NCBI RefSeq assembly: GCF_004302915.1
Contig: NZ_QQBI01000004.1
Span: forward strand, 1-64,000
DNA length: 64,000 nt
DNA from: Komagataeibacter xylinus
GTDB lineage: Bacteria; Pseudomonadota; Alphaproteobacteria; Acetobacterales; Acetobacteraceae
Direction of reading: 5' to 3'
The notes beneath the pieces were generated by a model. The model was given only the letters and a program-made list of their open reading frames with translations, ran no database searches and was not told the DNA's origin. A program made the translations under genes and the position numbers. Shown piece after piece: positions 44,946 through 54,558 of this stretch (positions are counted from its first letter, which is position 1; each line of letters starts with the position of its first letter).

Positions 44946-45928
44946 ACGCGCTGCGCACCCCCACCCATGTCACGCCCCGCCATTTCCTTGACCTCAAGGA
45001 AATCGACGCCACAACGCTGCGCGCCATCCTTGACGTGGCCAGCGGCATCAAGCGCATGCAGGACCACCGGGCGCGCCCGATGCACCCGGCCCTGCCGCTG
45101 CGTGGCCGCGCGCTGGGGCTGATGCTCTCCAAGCCTTCCACGCGCACCCGCGTGTCGTTTGAAGTGGGCATGCAGCAGCTTGGCGGCAACGTGGTGCTGC
45201 TTGCGCCATCCGACATGCAGCTCGGCCGCGGCGAGAGCATTGCCGACACGGCGCGCGTGCTCTCGCGCTTTGTCGATGCCATCGTGCTGCGCACCGGCAG
45301 GACCGAGAACCTGCGCGAGCTGGCGCGGTGGAGCAGCGTGCCGGTCATCAACGGCCTGACACCGGATTCGCACCCCGTGCAGATCATGGCCGACATCATG
45401 ACGTTCGAGGAACATCGCGGCCCGATCAAAGGCCGCACGCTGGCCTGGGTGGGTGATGGCAACAATGTCGCCACCTCCTTCATCGAGGCGGCCGCCCTGT
45501 TCGGCTTCCACCTGCGGCTGGCAACGCCGCCCACCCATGCGCCCTCGGTCGCGGCCGTGGCCTGGGCACGCGAACATGGCGCCGACATCACGGTCACGAC
45601 CGACCCGACTGTGGCGGTAAAAGGCGCTGATGCGATCATTACCGATACCTGGGTCAGCATGTCCGACAAGGCATCCGACCAGCGGGTGAGCGCGTTCGAG
45701 CCCTACCGGGTTGACGCGGCGCTGATGGCGCATGCCGCCCCCGATGCCCTTTTCCTGCACTGCCTGCCTGCCCATATCGGGGAGGAAGTGACCGAAGACG
45801 TGTTTGAAGGCCCCCGCTCCGTCGTGTTCGATGAGGCGGAGAACCGCCTGCACGCACAGAAGGGCATTCTGGTCTGGGCGCTGTGTGGCGCGGACTGGCA
45901 GCAATATGGAAAGGAACCCAACCCATGA
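44942..45928 (+). CDS. argF: Ornithine carbamoyltransferase
   Basis: A 328-residue carbamoyltransferase that makes citrulline. LSKPSTRTRVSFEVGMQQLG holds the carbamoyl-phosphate site, NGLTPDSHPVQIMAD the HPxQ-type site, WVGDGNNVATSF the ornithine loop, and LHCLPAHIGEEV the catalytic HCLP. The N-terminus is about 10 residues longer than usual. The ATG overlaps the argD stop, and its stop overlaps the next gene. Confidence 0.97.
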   Translation: MNALRTPTHVTPRHFLDLKEIDATTLRAILDVASGIKRMQDHRARPMHPALPLRGRALGLMLSKPSTRTRVSFEVGMQQLGGNVVLLAPSDMQLGRGESIADTARVLSRFVDAIVLRTGRTENLRELARWSSVPVINGLTPDSHPVQIMADIMTFEEHRGPIKGRTLAWVGDGNNVATSFIEAAALFGFHLRLATPPTHAPSVAAVAWAREHGADITVTTDPTVAVKGADAIITDTWVSMSDKASDQRVSAFEPYRVDAALMAHAAPDALFLHCLPAHIGEEVTEDVFEGPRSVVFDEAENRLHAQKGILVWALCGADWQQYGKEPNP

Positions 45929-46245
45929 CCGGCCCCGCCGAACAGCCTGCCCTGCCCACCGGCACCGAAGACACGCCCGAGGTGCCCGGCTGGGCGGAAA
46001 AGAGCGCGCGCGACATTTTCGCGGCCCTGCCGGTGCATGACGCCCGGCTTGACACCATCCGCGATGCCTATCTGGACTGCCTTGCCGGTGCGGGCCGCAC
46101 GCAGGACCTGGACATGGAGCATGACCGCTGCCGCCAGCAGGCCCTCAGCGCCGTGGAAAACACGGGCCTGCTGCCTGCCGCCAGGCTTGAAGACCTCGAC
46201 CAGCGCCTTGAAGCGCTGGAGGCGGATATTACCGCCAACCTCTGA
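45925..46245 (+). CDS. Small protein of unknown function coupled to argF
   Basis: A 106-residue acidic, soluble protein. The first 30 residues are Pro/Thr/Glu-rich. The rest is helical: SARDIFAALPVHDARLDTIRDAYLDC, then a second helix with DLDMEHDRCRQQAL and a leucine/glutamate coil ending RLEDLDQRLEALEADI. Its ATG overlaps the argF stop (ATGA), and AAGGAA precedes it, so it is almost certainly translated with argF. No family is recognised. Its place between argF and hslO is conserved-looking, but I cannot confirm this. Confidence 0.72.
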   Translation: MTGPAEQPALPTGTEDTPEVPGWAEKSARDIFAALPVHDARLDTIRDAYLDCLAGAGRTQDLDMEHDRCRQQALSAVENTGLLPAARLEDLDQRLEALEADITANL

Positions 46246-46296
46246 TTTCCCAGCGCCCCGCTACCACGGCGGGGCGTGATGCAGCGGGTTTGTGCC

Positions 46297-47259
46297 ATGA
46301 CCTCCAATATTTCCTCCCCCGCCTTTCTCGACACCAGCCGCCCCGACACGCCCGATCTGGTCGTGCCGCAGGGCGTGGTGCCGTTCTATCTTGACAACCG
46401 GCCCGTGCGCGGCCGCCTCGTGCGGCCGGGCGTGCTGACCGATATGCTGCTGACCCGCCACGACAACCCCGACTGCGTGCTCAGGCTGGCAGGCGAGGCT
46501 CTGGCGCTGGTGGCGGCCCTGGCCTCGGCGCTCAAATTTCAGGGGTCGTTCTCGCTACAGGCCAAGGGCGATGGCCCGTTGAGCCTGCTGCTGGCCGACT
46601 GCACCGATGCGGGCGCGCTGCGCTTTCATGCCCGCTCGGATGACGAGGCGGTGGCCGAACTGCTCAAGGCCAACCCCAACCCGACGGCGAGCGACCTGCT
46701 GGGCAAGGGCTATATTGCCTTCAGCGTGGACCAGGGGCCCGATACCGACATCCATCAGGGCATTGTCGAGATCAGCGGGGAGAGCCTGTCGGAAATGGCG
46801 GCGCACTACTTCGCCACCTCCGAGCAGCATGCCTGCTGGGTCAAGCTGTTCTGTGACAAGACGGAAGCCGGCTGGCGCGCGGGCGCGCTGGTGATGGAAA
46901 AGATCGCCATGGGCGGCGGCATCGAATCCGGCGTAACGCCGGAGGAAGGCGAGGATGCGTGGGAGACCGCCATCACGCTCGCCACAACACTCACCGCACG
47001 CGAAGTGCTCGATGACCGGCTTGGCTCGGCCGACCTGCTGTACCGCCTGTTCCATGCGGAGGGACTGATTACGGGCCAGCCCCGCGCGCTGGCCTTTGGC
47101 TGCCGCTGCTCGCGCGCGCGCCTGTCGAGCCTGCTGGAAACCTTTTCGCTCGATGACCTCGACCATATTGCCAAGGACGGCACGATCACCATGAACTGCC
47201 AGTTCTGCAACCATGACTTCCACTTCCAGCGCAGCGAGATCAGCGGCAAGACCGCCTGA
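46297..47259 (+). CDS. hslO: Redox-regulated chaperone Hsp33
   Basis: A 320-residue Hsp33, which becomes an active holdase when its zinc-bound cysteines are oxidised. The C-terminal zinc site is complete: CRC (about residue 265) and CQFC (about 303), the C-x-C...C-x2-C pattern. The core ATSEQHACWVKLFCDKTEAGW-like region is typical of alphaproteobacterial members. Start candidates are GTG/ATG at 46276-46279 and ATG at 46297; the last is preferred. It follows argD-argF, an arrangement common in Alphaproteobacteria. Confidence 0.93.
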   Translation: MTSNISSPAFLDTSRPDTPDLVVPQGVVPFYLDNRPVRGRLVRPGVLTDMLLTRHDNPDCVLRLAGEALALVAALASALKFQGSFSLQAKGDGPLSLLLADCTDAGALRFHARSDDEAVAELLKANPNPTASDLLGKGYIAFSVDQGPDTDIHQGIVEISGESLSEMAAHYFATSEQHACWVKLFCDKTEAGWRAGALVMEKIAMGGGIESGVTPEEGEDAWETAITLATTLTAREVLDDRLGSADLLYRLFHAEGLITGQPRALAFGCRCSRARLSSLLETFSLDDLDHIAKDGTITMNCQFCNHDFHFQRSEISGKTA

Positions 47260-47353
47260 CACAGCCCCTATCCACCCGGCGCGGGACATGGCACGATCAC
47301 ATTCCTGATCGACCGACCGCGCCGCGTGCGCCAGCCGTTATCGGGATATATCC

Positions 47354-48271
47354 ATGCGACCGAACCGTTCGCCGCTTAGCACCCTGTCGTTCCGCCGCAG
47401 CCTGCGCGTGGTGCTGGCCGCAGGCCTGCCCCTCATTGCGCTCACTGCGGTCAGCGCGCCCGCCTACAGCCGCCACCACCATGACGAGCCGACCACCTTC
47501 GCCGGGCCGCAATATGGCGATGAGCCGCCGCTGAGCCTGAATGTGGCCACCATATCGGTGGTGGACCGGGGCGGGCCGGGCCTGGTGCCGGGCGACCTGT
47601 CGGGCCGCGCGCCCAACCCGCCCGATGACCTGCTCAAGCAGCTGGCGCATGACCGGCTGCTGGCCGCAGGCAGCGGCGGCAGCGGCACGTTCACCATCGA
47701 CCGCGTTTCCATCCTGCATGAGCCGGGCGGCATCCTTGACGGGCAGCTGAACGTGCATCTGGACGTGACCTCCGCCGATGGCCGCCGCACCGGCTATGCC
47801 GTGGCCCAGGTCACCCGCTCGTTCGACCCCAAGAAGAAGCACGGCAACAGCGACACGCCCGAGAACCTGAACACCCTGACCAACCTCATGCTGCAGGACA
47901 TGAACCAGGAACTGGCAAGCCAGATCCGCACCAACCTGGGCAACTGGCTGGTCACACCGCAGGCGCCGGGCAGCGTGGCCGCCCAGCCGCTTGATGGCGA
48001 TACGCCCGCCGTCACCACCTCCCCCGCCAGCCCGGCCACCGGGGCGGATACCATGACCATCGGCGGCGGCCCGACCGATGACCACCCGGAGGCCGCGCCC
48101 ACCCCGGCGGCAACCGCCGCACCCGCGCGGCCCAAGGCCATCCATGAGGAACCGGATGCGATTTTCCCCGAAGGATATTCATCCGAAGGCAGCGATACCG
48201 CCGCACCGACCCCGCAGTTGCGCTCACCGCCGCCGGGCACCCTGAGCCTGCCGGGCGGCACGGGCCAGTAA
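47354..48271 (+). CDS. Secreted protein of unknown function with Pro/Ala-rich tail
   Basis: A 305-residue protein with a signal peptide (RSLRVVLAAGLPLIALTAVS, cleavage near residues 36-40), followed by a SRHHHDEP segment. The mature core (about residues 55-200) has SLNVATISVVD, LDGQLNVHLDVTSADGRRTGYAVAQVTRS and LTNLMLQDMNQELASQI. This looks like a beta/alpha periplasmic domain. The last 100 residues are low-complexity and Ala/Pro/Thr-rich. No catalytic residues are recognised. A plausible homologue family exists in Acetobacteraceae, but I cannot name it. Confidence 0.8.
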   Translation: MRPNRSPLSTLSFRRSLRVVLAAGLPLIALTAVSAPAYSRHHHDEPTTFAGPQYGDEPPLSLNVATISVVDRGGPGLVPGDLSGRAPNPPDDLLKQLAHDRLLAAGSGGSGTFTIDRVSILHEPGGILDGQLNVHLDVTSADGRRTGYAVAQVTRSFDPKKKHGNSDTPENLNTLTNLMLQDMNQELASQIRTNLGNWLVTPQAPGSVAAQPLDGDTPAVTTSPASPATGADTMTIGGGPTDDHPEAAPTPAATAAPARPKAIHEEPDAIFPEGYSSEGSDTAAPTPQLRSPPPGTLSLPGGTGQ

Positions 48272-48280
48272 GAAACGTTT

Positions 48281-48352
48281 CAGGGCACCGCCTTTTTTAA
48301 AAAGGCGGCGTTCTTTCAAAGCTTTTTGAAAAAAGCTTTACCAAAAACTTTT
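48281..48352 (-). repeat. Palindromic intergenic repeat, copy E
   Basis: ACCGCCTTTTTTAAAAAGGCGGC hairpin, TTCTTTC, then AAAGCTTTTTGAAAAAAGCTTT hairpin and ACCAAAAACTTTT. Reverse orientation, between convergent genes. Confidence 0.87.
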
Positions 48353-48372
48353 CTCTGCTCTGCCTGTGCAGG

Positions 48373-50466
48373 TCATTTACCCGCAGGCGCAATCGTGTCC
48401 AGCACGATGGCGGGGGTGAGGATTTCGGGCAGGATCACTTCCTCCCCGTGAGCCGGGTAATAGGCGTAAAACGGCACCCCATCGCGCCCGTGGGCCTGCA
48501 AAAAGGCGGTAATGGCCGCATCGCGCAGGGTCCAGTCGCCTTTCATGTAGATAATGCCGCGCTGGGCAAAGGCCTTCTGCACGCTCTGGCTCGACAGGGC
48601 CACGCGCTCATTGACCAGGCATGAAATGCACCACGCCGCCGTCATGTCCACAAAGACGGGCCGCCCCTGCCTGCGCAATTCGGCCAGGCGGGTGGGGGAA
48701 TAGGCGGAGCTGCCATCGGCCACCCGCGCAGTGCCCCGGTCATGCAGCGTGGCGGGCGGCAGCACCGCGCCGCCAATGAAGGCCGCCAGCAGGCTCAATG
48801 TGGCCACCGCGCGGTACAGCCCGGCCCGGCCCTCCATGGCATCACGCAGGTCCAGCCGGTTGGCGCACCGCAGGCTCCAGCAGCCAATGCCAACAAGCAC
48901 CAGCCCCGCGCCCAGCAGGGTGAGGGCATCCATGCCGCCTTCCAGCTTCGCCACCCAGCCCAGCCACACGCAGGTGGCCAGCACCGGCAGCGCCAGCAGG
49001 GTGCGCACCGTTTCCATCCACCGGCCCGGCCTGGGCAGCCACGCCAGCAGGCCCGGCATGGCGGCCAGCACAAGGTAAGGTGCGGCCAGCCCCAGCCCGA
49101 GGGCAGCAAAAACCACCACGCCCACCACGGGCGAGGCCGCAAGGGCGGCAGCCACCGCCGCCCCCATGAACGGTGCCGTGCACGGCGAGGCCAGCACCAC
49201 CGCCAGCACGCCGGTCAGGAAATCACCGGCATGGGCGGGCAGGCTGCTCCCCACCCCCATCAGCCGCAACCCGATGGTGAACACGCCAAGCAGGTTGAGG
49301 GCCACGGCAAACAGCAGCAGGCAGATGACGGTCACGAACCCCACGGACTGGAACTGGAACCCCCACCCTGCCTGATGGCCCGCCACGCGCAATGCCGCAA
49401 TAACGCCGCCAAGGGCCACAAAGGACACCACCACGCCCGCGCCATAGGCCGCCGCCCCCGCCAGCGCCGCGCCCCGCGCCCCGCGCGCCATGCGCTCAAG
49501 GGCGAGGATCTTCATGGCCAGCACGGGAAAGACGCAGGGCATGAGGTTCAGGATCACGCCGCCCGCAAACGCCATGAGCAGCAGCACGCCCACATTGGCG
49601 CGTGCATCCGGCGCTGCCACGGGCGCGGCAAGAACGCTTACCGTTCCCGGTTCCGGCCTGACCTGCAACCCGCGCTCGCGCCCCATGCCGTCACGCAGCA
49701 CCACGATGCCGGACAGGTTGGCGCCCCCGTGGAATTCCGGCCCCGGATGGAGCGCAAGCTGCACCACGCCATCGCGCACCGTGAGCGCCTGCGCGGCGTC
49801 CTGATCGATCGCGCCCGCCACCTCGGGCATGAACCAGGCATCGCGCACGCTGTCGGGCGAAAGTTCGCGCCCGCGCAACTGCATGATCCCTTCCGGCGAG
49901 AGCCTGGCCGCAAAGGGCGAGGCCACGGGCCGGGCCGCCGCCGCCTGTGCAAAGGCTGCGGCCTGCGCCGAGGGTTGGGCCGCCCCGCGCGGCAGGCTCA
50001 GGCTGAACGTGCCGTGCTCGGGCACGCAGACCTCGGCACAGACCAGCCACTCCGCCACGGCATTGAGCGTAAGCGGCCCCTCGCCTTCGCCTGCCACGGG
50101 GGTGAGCGTGACGGGCAGCAGCACGTCGCCGGTATAGGCGTAGGATGTCAGCGGCCCCTCATGCAGCACGCGCGGCGTGGGCCATTCAATGGTGCTGGCC
50201 CGCCCGGTGGCCCCGCCCTGCGCGTTCACCACGAGGGTGGGCGCATCGCCCGCATCGCCGGGGTTGAGCCAGTAGGTGTGCCAGCCGGGGGTAAGCTGCA
50301 GGCGCAGCCCCACATGCAGGGCGCGGCCGGGGCTGTAGGTGTCATCATCCGTGACCAGCGTGGCGGTGGCGCGGGTCGAGGTTACGGGGTCGCTCTGGGC
50401 TGCGCGGGCAACCGGCAGGGCCGTGACCAGCATGCACAGGATCGACACAAGCCACAGAAAGGGCAC
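48373..50466 (-). CDS. DsbD-like thiol:disulfide interchange protein
   Basis: A protein of about 697 residues that would pass reducing power across the inner membrane. After a signal peptide (FLWLVSILCMLVTALPVARA) comes a periplasmic domain with a CAEVCVPEHG cysteine pair (about residues 140-150). The eight-helix core has paired cysteines in LNLMPCVFPVLAMK and LASPCTAPFMGA. The C-terminal thioredoxin domain has the CxxC in MTAAWCISCLVNE. The long periplasmic part is of the ScsB/DsbD type. A GTG start at 50466 is chosen because GGTGGAG lies 8 nt upstream; a GTG at 50520 is an alternative with no such site. Divergent from hrpB. Confidence 0.9.
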   Translation of the reverse strand: MPFLWLVSILCMLVTALPVARAAQSDPVTSTRATATLVTDDDTYSPGRALHVGLRLQLTPGWHTYWLNPGDAGDAPTLVVNAQGGATGRASTIEWPTPRVLHEGPLTSYAYTGDVLLPVTLTPVAGEGEGPLTLNAVAEWLVCAEVCVPEHGTFSLSLPRGAAQPSAQAAAFAQAAAARPVASPFAARLSPEGIMQLRGRELSPDSVRDAWFMPEVAGAIDQDAAQALTVRDGVVQLALHPGPEFHGGANLSGIVVLRDGMGRERGLQVRPEPGTVSVLAAPVAAPDARANVGVLLLMAFAGGVILNLMPCVFPVLAMKILALERMARGARGAALAGAAAYGAGVVVSFVALGGVIAALRVAGHQAGWGFQFQSVGFVTVICLLLFAVALNLLGVFTIGLRLMGVGSSLPAHAGDFLTGVLAVVLASPCTAPFMGAAVAAALAASPVVGVVVFAALGLGLAAPYLVLAAMPGLLAWLPRPGRWMETVRTLLALPVLATCVWLGWVAKLEGGMDALTLLGAGLVLVGIGCWSLRCANRLDLRDAMEGRAGLYRAVATLSLLAAFIGGAVLPPATLHDRGTARVADGSSAYSPTRLAELRRQGRPVFVDMTAAWCISCLVNERVALSSQSVQKAFAQRGIIYMKGDWTLRDAAITAFLQAHGRDGVPFYAYYPAHGEEVILPEILTPAIVLDTIAPAGK

Positions 50467-50566
50467 GGACAGTACTCCACCAGAAAACAGGGGATGAGGA
50501 AAAACGCAGCCACACGGCACGGCAAGGATTGCCCCGCCACCATGCCCGACGCCATAAGATGAAGAT

Positions 50567-53125
50567 ATGGCTTTCGACCCAACCTTGCAAAACCGGCTGC
50601 ATGCGCTTGTAGCCCAGAACGCTGCCGCCCTGCCCGTAGCCGATGCCCTGCCCGCCCTTCAGGCCGCGCTGGCGCACGCATCCAATGCAGTTCTGGTCGC
50701 CCCGCCGGGTGCGGGCAAGACCACGCTGGTGCCGCTGGCCCTGCTTGATGCGCCATGGCGTGGCGAGGGGCGCATCCTCATGCTCGAGCCGCGCAGGCTG
50801 GCCACGCGGGCGGCGGCCACCCGCATGGCGGAACTGATGGGTGAGCCGGTTGGCGGGCTGGTGGGCTACCGCACCCGGCTTGATGGCGCGACCTCGGAGC
50901 GCACCCGCATCGAGGTGATAACCGAGGGGCTGCTGGTGCGCCGCCTGCTGTCCGACCCCACGCTTGATGGCGTGGCCTGCGTGATCTTTGATGAAATCCA
51001 TGAACGCTCGGTCGATGCCGATGCAGCCCTTGCCTTCTGCCTAGACCTGCAGCGCAGCCTGCGGCCGGAACTGAAGCTGGTGGCCATGTCGGCCACCATG
51101 GATGGCGCGGCGCTGGCAAAACGCATGAACGCCGGACTGGTGGAAAGCGAAGGCCGGATGTTCCCTGTGGAAATCCGCCACGCCACGCGCGACCTCGTGC
51201 ACCGCCGCGACCTGCCCGATGCCATGGCCGCAGCCATCCGCACCGCCATTGCGCAGGATGAAGGCGACGTGCTGGCCTTCCTGCCCGGCGTGGCCGAGAT
51301 CCACCGCGCACGCACGGCCCTTGCGGGCATCGATGCCGATGTGCTGCCGCTTTATGGCGAACTCCCCCCTGCCGAGCAGGACCTGGCACTTACGCCCCAC
51401 CTCGCCGGGCGCAGGCGGGTGATCCTGTCCACCTCCATTGCCGAGACCTCGCTCACCGTGCCGGGCGTGCGCATTGTGGTTGATGGCGGGTTCCGCCGCG
51501 TGCCCCGGCTGGACGTGGGCACGGGGCTGACGCGACTCGATACGGTGCGCATCTCGCGCGCGGCCGCCCGGCAGCGCGCGGGCCGTGCGGGCCGCGTGGC
51601 GCCCGGCATCGCCATAAGGCTGTGGACGGAAATGACCACCCGCGCCATGCCGCCGCATGACCAGCCGGAAATGATGGAGGCCGAACTGACCGGTCTGCGG
51701 CTTGATGCCGCTGCCTGGCAGGAGGCCATGGGCACCGCGCCCGCTGACCTGCCCTTTCCCGATACGCCCCCCAATGGCGCGTTCGAGGCCGGGCGCACCC
51801 TGCTTGAAGCCCTTGGCGCGCTTGATGAGGCGGGCCGGATCACGGCCGAGGGCACGCGCATGGCGGCCCTTGGTGCGCACCCCCGCCTAGCCGCCATGAT
51901 GCTGGCCGCCCGCACGCCCGCCGAACGCGCCATGGCCGCCGATATCGCCGCCCTGCTGGAGGAACGCGACCCGCTGCGCCCGCGTCGCCCCGCAGGTGGC
52001 AGCCGGGGTGCGCCACCCGCAGCGCCTGCCGATATCCGCCTGCGCCTGGACCTGATCGCGGGCGGCGACCACCCCGATGCCGACCGCGCGGCTCTCTCGC
52101 GCATCCGCCACGCCGCCCGGCAGTATCGCAGGCGGCTGGGGCTGGGCCGCGACATCGAGGCGGCGGGCGATCCTGCCGCCCTGATTGCCGCCGCCTTCCC
52201 CGACCGGGTGGCGCAGGCGCGGGGTGATGTCGGCTCCTTCCGGCTGGCGGGCGGTGGCAGCGCACGGCTTGCCAAGACTGACGAACTGGCGCGCAGCACC
52301 CTGCTGGCGGTGGCGGGCATGCATGTGCGCAAGGCCGCCGAGATCTGCCTTGCCGCCCCGCTGGAGCGCGACAACCTGCCGCAAATCCTGCTGGCGCGTG
52401 CGAAGGAACAGGTGGAAACCACGCTCGACACCACCACGGGCAGCGTAATGGCGCGGCGCAGGCTGCGGCTGGGCACCCTCGTGCTGCGCGACCGCACGGT
52501 TACAGCCAGCGCCGATGAGGTCTGCGCCCTGCTGTGCGCGCAGGCAGCGCAGAACCTTGCCGCCACGCTTACATGGTCCGATGCGTGCCGCCAGCTTCAG
52601 GCGCGGGTGGAGACCGCCCGCACGCAGCTTGACCGCCCCGACCTGCCTGACCTGTCGGATGCAGCACTCGCCACCACCACCGAAACATGGCTTGCCCCGT
52701 GGCTTGCCGGGGTCAACCGCCTGTCCGCCCTGGCGGAGATGGACCTGCTGGCCATGCTGCGCGCCACCATGGACCATGCCAGCCTGAAATGGCTGGACCG
52801 CATGCTGCCCACCCATCTTGACCTGCCCGGCGGGCGCGCCGCGATCGACTACCTGCAACCCGTGCCGGTTGCCGCCGCGCGCGCCCAGACCTTCTATGGC
52901 GTGACCCAGACCCCGCGCCTGGCCGATGGCAGGCTCGACCTGCGCATCGCTCTGCTTTCACCCGCGGGCAGGCCGCAGGCGATCACGGCGGACCTTGCCG
53001 GGTTCTGGGCCGGGTCATGGGCGGACATGCGGCGCGACATGCGCGGGCTCTACCCCCGCCACGACTGGCCCGAGAACCCGGCTACAGCCAGCCCTCCGCC
53101 GCCACGCCCGCGCCGGGGGACGTAG
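50567..53125 (+). CDS. hrpB: ATP-dependent helicase HrpB
   Basis: An 852-residue DEAH-type helicase of the HrpB family. Motif I is APPGAGKTTLVPLALL (about residues 45-60), motif II is VIFDEIHERSVDADAALA (DEIH), motif III is AMSATMDGAAL, and motif VI is AARQRAGRAGRVAPGIAIRLW. The second half has a helicase-associated HA2-type domain and the HrpB C-terminal domain ending in WADMRRDMRGLYPRHDWPENP. The function is poorly known; in some bacteria it is linked to mRNA processing. The length is that of the family. Confidence 0.95.
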   Translation: MAFDPTLQNRLHALVAQNAAALPVADALPALQAALAHASNAVLVAPPGAGKTTLVPLALLDAPWRGEGRILMLEPRRLATRAAATRMAELMGEPVGGLVGYRTRLDGATSERTRIEVITEGLLVRRLLSDPTLDGVACVIFDEIHERSVDADAALAFCLDLQRSLRPELKLVAMSATMDGAALAKRMNAGLVESEGRMFPVEIRHATRDLVHRRDLPDAMAAAIRTAIAQDEGDVLAFLPGVAEIHRARTALAGIDADVLPLYGELPPAEQDLALTPHLAGRRRVILSTSIAETSLTVPGVRIVVDGGFRRVPRLDVGTGLTRLDTVRISRAAARQRAGRAGRVAPGIAIRLWTEMTTRAMPPHDQPEMMEAELTGLRLDAAAWQEAMGTAPADLPFPDTPPNGAFEAGRTLLEALGALDEAGRITAEGTRMAALGAHPRLAAMMLAARTPAERAMAADIAALLEERDPLRPRRPAGGSRGAPPAAPADIRLRLDLIAGGDHPDADRAALSRIRHAARQYRRRLGLGRDIEAAGDPAALIAAAFPDRVAQARGDVGSFRLAGGGSARLAKTDELARSTLLAVAGMHVRKAAEICLAAPLERDNLPQILLARAKEQVETTLDTTTGSVMARRRLRLGTLVLRDRTVTASADEVCALLCAQAAQNLAATLTWSDACRQLQARVETARTQLDRPDLPDLSDAALATTTETWLAPWLAGVNRLSALAEMDLLAMLRATMDHASLKWLDRMLPTHLDLPGGRAAIDYLQPVPVAAARAQTFYGVTQTPRLADGRLDLRIALLSPAGRPQAITADLAGFWAGSWADMRRDMRGLYPRHDWPENPATASPPPPRPRRGT

Positions 53126-53185
53126 GAACCAGATTAAAATAATAAAAGATTCCAGCTGCCCCCTTTCCCCAAGAAAGCAGTATCG

Positions 53186-53215
53186 TTTCAAAGCTTTTTA
53201 AAAAAATCTTCACCC
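53186..53215 (-). repeat. Palindromic intergenic repeat, copy F (half element)
   Basis: TTTCAAAGCTTTTTAAAAAAATCTTCACCC resembles the AAGCTT hairpin half of the repeat with several mismatches. It lies between hrpB and the protease gene, the only copy not at a convergent junction. Confidence 0.6.
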
Positions 53216-53369
53216 AGGATGCCTTGTGGTTTTCAGCCCGTGGGGTGCGGTCTTGGCAGACAGCCCCGAAAAACGCATGCATCTGCACCTACCATGCCAT
53301 GCAGACATGGCATTGCCGCTTTTTTCGGATAACATGCGTCATCATGAACGCATTCCCCCACCCACCGGC

Positions 53370-54527
53370 ATGACATGGATCGCCACGGCCCGTCCGGCTT
53401 CACGCCTGTTCCCGGTCCTGCTGCTGGGCATGACCGGCGCGGGAACGGAGGCGCTTGCGCAGGACGTGGCGGCACCGGCACCCGCCGTGGCCGCCAATCC
53501 CTCGCTGTTCGCGCCCCCCGTGCCGCCGGTGGTGCAGACCGGGCCGCTCACCTTCGCCCCCCTGGTGCGCCAGGTTGGCCCCGCCGTGGTGAACATCGCC
53601 GTATCGCAGGCGCAGGACAGCCACCAGGCCGCAACCCGCCAGCCCCTGCCACCAAGCGTGAAGGGCACACCGTTCGAGCATAAGTTCCGCGAACGCATGC
53701 GCGCCCATGGCGAGGAAATGCTGGGCGCGGGCTCGGGCTTCCTGATCGACCCCGGCGGCGTGATCGTGACCAACGCGCATGTGGTGGGGGGCGCTGACCA
53801 GATTACCGTCTCGCTCTCCGATGGCACCGAGTTCCCGGCCCGCCTGGTGGGCAGCGACGACCTGACCGATATCGCGGTGATCCAGATCCATGCCGCCCAT
53901 CCCATGCCCTTCGTGCCGTGGGGCGACAGCAGGCTGGTCAATATCGGTGACTGGATCATGGCGGCGGGCAACCCGTTCGGGCTGGGCTCGAGTGTGACCG
54001 CGGGCATCGTATCGGCGCGGGGGCGTGATATCGGCACCAGCCCCTTCGATGATTTTTTCCAGATCGACGCGCCCATCAATCCCGGCAATTCCGGCGGGCC
54101 GTCCTTCAATCTGGGCGGGCAGGTGGTGGCGGTGAACACGGCCATCGTCTCGCCCACCGGCGGCTCGGTGGGCATCGGCTTTGGCCTGCCATCGGAGATC
54201 GTGGCCCCGATTGTGGAAGAACTGCGCCATAACGGGCATATAGACCGTGGCTGGCTTGGTGTTACACTGGCCGACGGCGCGGGTCATGGCGGCGTGCAGA
54301 TCGTGGGGATAGACCGCGACGGCCCGGCCATGAAAGCGCACCTGCGTATTGGCGATGTCATTACGGCGGTAAATGACGAGCCGATCGACACCGCGCGCAT
54401 GCTGATCCGCTCGATCGCGGCGAAGCGGCCTGCCTCTACCGTAACACTGCACATCCGCCGCCGCCACGATACCATGAGCCTGGAGGCCTGCGTGGGCCAC
54501 CGCCCCGACGAAGACATGGACGACTGA
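53370..54527 (+). CDS. DegP/Do-like periplasmic serine protease
   Basis: A protein of about 385 residues with an N-terminal signal (SRLFPVLLLGMTGAGTEALAQ). The trypsin-like domain has the catalytic triad in VTNAHVVGGAD (His), DDLTDIAVIQI (Asp) and INPGNSGGPSFNLGGQ (Ser). A single PDZ domain follows (about residues 290-370; RGWLGVTLADG, GDVITAVNDEPIDTARML), so it is DegS/one-PDZ-like rather than DegP-like in length. The start is uncertain: ATGs at 53307, 53334 and 53370 are all in frame, with no strong ribosome-binding site. Just upstream of a two-component system, which suggests a shared envelope-stress role. Confidence 0.88.
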   Translation: MTWIATARPASRLFPVLLLGMTGAGTEALAQDVAAPAPAVAANPSLFAPPVPPVVQTGPLTFAPLVRQVGPAVVNIAVSQAQDSHQAATRQPLPPSVKGTPFEHKFRERMRAHGEEMLGAGSGFLIDPGGVIVTNAHVVGGADQITVSLSDGTEFPARLVGSDDLTDIAVIQIHAAHPMPFVPWGDSRLVNIGDWIMAAGNPFGLGSSVTAGIVSARGRDIGTSPFDDFFQIDAPINPGNSGGPSFNLGGQVVAVNTAIVSPTGGSVGIGFGLPSEIVAPIVEELRHNGHIDRGWLGVTLADGAGHGGVQIVGIDRDGPAMKAHLRIGDVITAVNDEPIDTARMLIRSIAAKRPASTVTLHIRRRHDTMSLEACVGHRPDEDMDD

Positions 54528-54558
54528 CCGACCCCGCCCCAACCGACACGAGGCCGTT

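Noticed and set aside
48742-50562. A 606-codon plus-strand frame over the DsbD-like gene
   Set aside because: Low-complexity His/Gln/Arg-rich composition; the opposite strand has the CxxC and membrane motifs of DsbD.
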